Assembly (NCBI GenBank): GCA_945868555.1
Contig: CAMBMC010000115.1
Coordinates: 1-7,389 of the forward strand
DNA length: 7,389 nt
Direction of reading: 5' to 3'
Origin: Chitinophaga pinensis
GTDB lineage: Bacteria; Bacteroidota; Bacteroidia; Flavobacteriales_D; Crocinitomicaceae
Of the stretch, positions 6,152-7,389 are shown one piece after another (the first letter of the stretch is position 1; each line of letters opens with the position of its first letter). The notes beneath the pieces are model-generated. The model ran no database searches, had not been told where the DNA came from, and saw only the letters and a list, made by a program, of their open reading frames with translations. A program made the translations under genes and the position numbers.

Positions 6152-7378
6152 ATGAGAACAACAATTCTAAGCTTCTTCTTTTTATTGTCTGGTCTATTTC
6201 TTAGCGCCCAAACGGCGAATTACTGGGTTAAAAAAGCTGATTTTATCGGTTCAAAACGTGAACGAGCAGTTTCCTTTTCAATAGGGAATTATGGCTATCT
6301 CGCTACAGGAGTTGACACCGCAGAAGTTGTACAAAAGGATTTGTGGCAATACGACCCACTTTTGGATACTTGGTCACAAAAGGCCGACTTACCTGGATCG
6401 GCACGCAGAGATGCTGTTGGATTTTCCCTAGGAGACAAAGGATACATTTCTGCTGGAATAGATAACAACGAAGCTCTCACAGGGACAAAGCTGAAAGACC
6501 TTTGGCAATATGACCCATCCTTAAATGCCTGGACGCAGAAAGCTGATTTTCCAGGTGCCGGAGGATTGGGAATTTACTTTGCCACTTCATTCGCTGTAGA
6601 TTCTAAGGGATATATATGTTGTGGAAAGAAAGGGCCCAGTGTCTATTCCAATGAATTGTGGGAATACAAGCCTTCTATTGATCAATGGACGCAACGCGCA
6701 TCATTTCCCGGAGGTGTGCGTTATCAATTGTCCAGTTTCAGCATTGGAAATGAGGCGTTTGTTGGTCTAGGCACAACGCAAGATATTTTTAAACGAGACT
6801 TCTGGAAATTCAATCCAGGCACAAACACATGGACACAAATTGCAGACTTACCTGGCAACGAACGTGGAAGTGCGAGCTCATTTGTTACGGGAGGCCGTGG
6901 ATTTGTCTGTCTAGGTACCGATGGTGGTTTATTGAATGACCTATGGGAATACAAGCCAGAAGCAGACGCTTGGTTTTCTAGAGCTCCATTTGATGGTTCT
7001 GAACGAAAAAATGCCATCTCGTTTACTGTAAACGAAAGGGTATTTGTAGGAACAGGTAAAGGAGTAACAGGCAAAAAAGCTAGCGTCTATGAATACATCC
7101 CTCATGATTTCTTAGGATTGAATGATGCAGAAACAAACGTGAACATCTACCCAAATCCAAGCGCTGACGAAGTGAACCTCTTCAATATTTCAAGTTCCGT
7201 AAGCCACATCGAACTGCTTTCTTCCGACGGAAAAATAATTGACCAAAGGAAGGTATATAATCAAGGTGAATTTACGCTGAATGTTACTGATTATCCGAAT
7301 GGGATTTACTACATCCATCTATATACTGAAGAACGAGGTATGCTTTCATCTCACCGAATACTAATTCAACACTTATGA
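6152..7378 (+). CDS. Secreted six-bladed Kelch-type beta-propeller with T9SS sorting domain (second paralogue)
   Basis: The 408-residue protein has a signal peptide (1-19, MRTTILSFFFLLSGLFLSA). Very regular Kelch-type blades follow. Blade cores start at about residues 46 (NYGYLATG), 95 (DKGYISAG), 151 (SKGYICCG), 200 (NEAFVGLG), 248 (GRGFVCLG) and 295 (ERVFVGTG). Each of the first five is followed by a segment of the DLWQYDP or DLWEYKP type and then W(T/S)QKADxPG; the sixth has VYEYIP. The N-terminal strand YWVKKADFIGSKRERA supplies the piece missing from blade six, a typical velcro closure. The sorting domain (about 322-408) has IYPNPSADEVNLF and YPNGIYYIHLY but ends SSHRILIQHL, without the usual terminal KK motif. 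It begins 3 bp after the first paralogue's stop, and its own stop overlaps the next ATG, so all three are probably co-translated. The function is presumably extracellular binding; the ligand is unknown. Confidence 0.95.
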   Translation: MRTTILSFFFLLSGLFLSAQTANYWVKKADFIGSKRERAVSFSIGNYGYLATGVDTAEVVQKDLWQYDPLLDTWSQKADLPGSARRDAVGFSLGDKGYISAGIDNNEALTGTKLKDLWQYDPSLNAWTQKADFPGAGGLGIYFATSFAVDSKGYICCGKKGPSVYSNELWEYKPSIDQWTQRASFPGGVRYQLSSFSIGNEAFVGLGTTQDIFKRDFWKFNPGTNTWTQIADLPGNERGSASSFVTGGRGFVCLGTDGGLLNDLWEYKPEADAWFSRAPFDGSERKNAISFTVNERVFVGTGKGVTGKKASVYEYIPHDFLGLNDAETNVNIYPNPSADEVNLFNISSSVSHIELLSSDGKIIDQRKVYNQGEFTLNVTDYPNGIYYIHLYTEERGMLSSHRILIQHL

Positions 7379-7389
7379 AGCTGTTTTTT
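7375..7389 (+). CDS. Start of a further gene (first five codons only)
   Basis: An ATG at 7375 overlaps the stop of the second Kelch gene in an ATGA arrangement. It opens MKLFF, which looks like the beginning of another signal peptide. The frame runs off the right edge. The 4-bp overlap and the short spacing of the preceding pair argue for an operon member, probably another exported protein. Five codons cannot identify it and could be coincidence. Confidence 0.5.

Noticed and set aside
4991..7378. Galactose-oxidase-type enzymes
   Set aside because: The Kelch folds are similar, but I recognise no conserved copper-ligand Tyr/His pattern, and the lengths fit simple six-bladed binding propellers.

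Overview
The window looks like a chromosomal segment from a member of the Bacteroidota, most likely a Flavobacteriales-type organism. Three consecutive proteins end in a C-terminal sorting domain of the type IX secretion system (T9SS), which is confined to this phylum. Genes lack clear Shine-Dalgarno sequences. The best promoter candidates fit the phylum-specific TTG-N19-TAnnTTTG pattern rather than the E. coli consensus. I cannot name the genus.

Layout. The left third (1-2484) is read leftwards. It holds a nine-repeat TPR protein (1423-2484) followed, after a gap of a few bases, by a TPR plus PD40 beta-propeller protein whose 3' end lies beyond the window edge (3-1409). That second gene has no stop codon inside the window and its architecture resembles PorE/OmpA-family envelope proteins. 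A 78-bp divergent intergenic region (2485-2562) carries two interlocked candidate promoters.

The right two thirds are read rightwards. A PLP-dependent class V aminotransferase of the isopenicillin-N-epimerase-like group (2563-3759) comes first. It is followed by a secreted GEVED/jelly-roll adhesin-like protein with a T9SS tail (3811-4950). Two paralogous six-bladed Kelch-type propellers with T9SS tails come next (4991-6148 and 6152-7378). A further gene starts at 7375 in an ATGA overlap and runs off the right edge.

How the genes fit together. The left pair is probably one transcript encoding periplasmic or envelope proteins. The three T9SS cargo proteins are probably exported by Sec and then passed across the outer membrane to the surface or medium. 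The tight spacing of the Kelch genes and the next gene suggests co-translation. The aminotransferase is the only evident cytoplasmic enzyme and has no obvious pathway partner here. No RNA gene, mobile element, CRISPR array or convincing hairpin terminator was seen, and no intergenic stretch exceeds about 80 bp. The window is coherent but mostly ordinary for this phylum. The most notable items are the Kelch paralogue operon and the interlocked divergent promoters.
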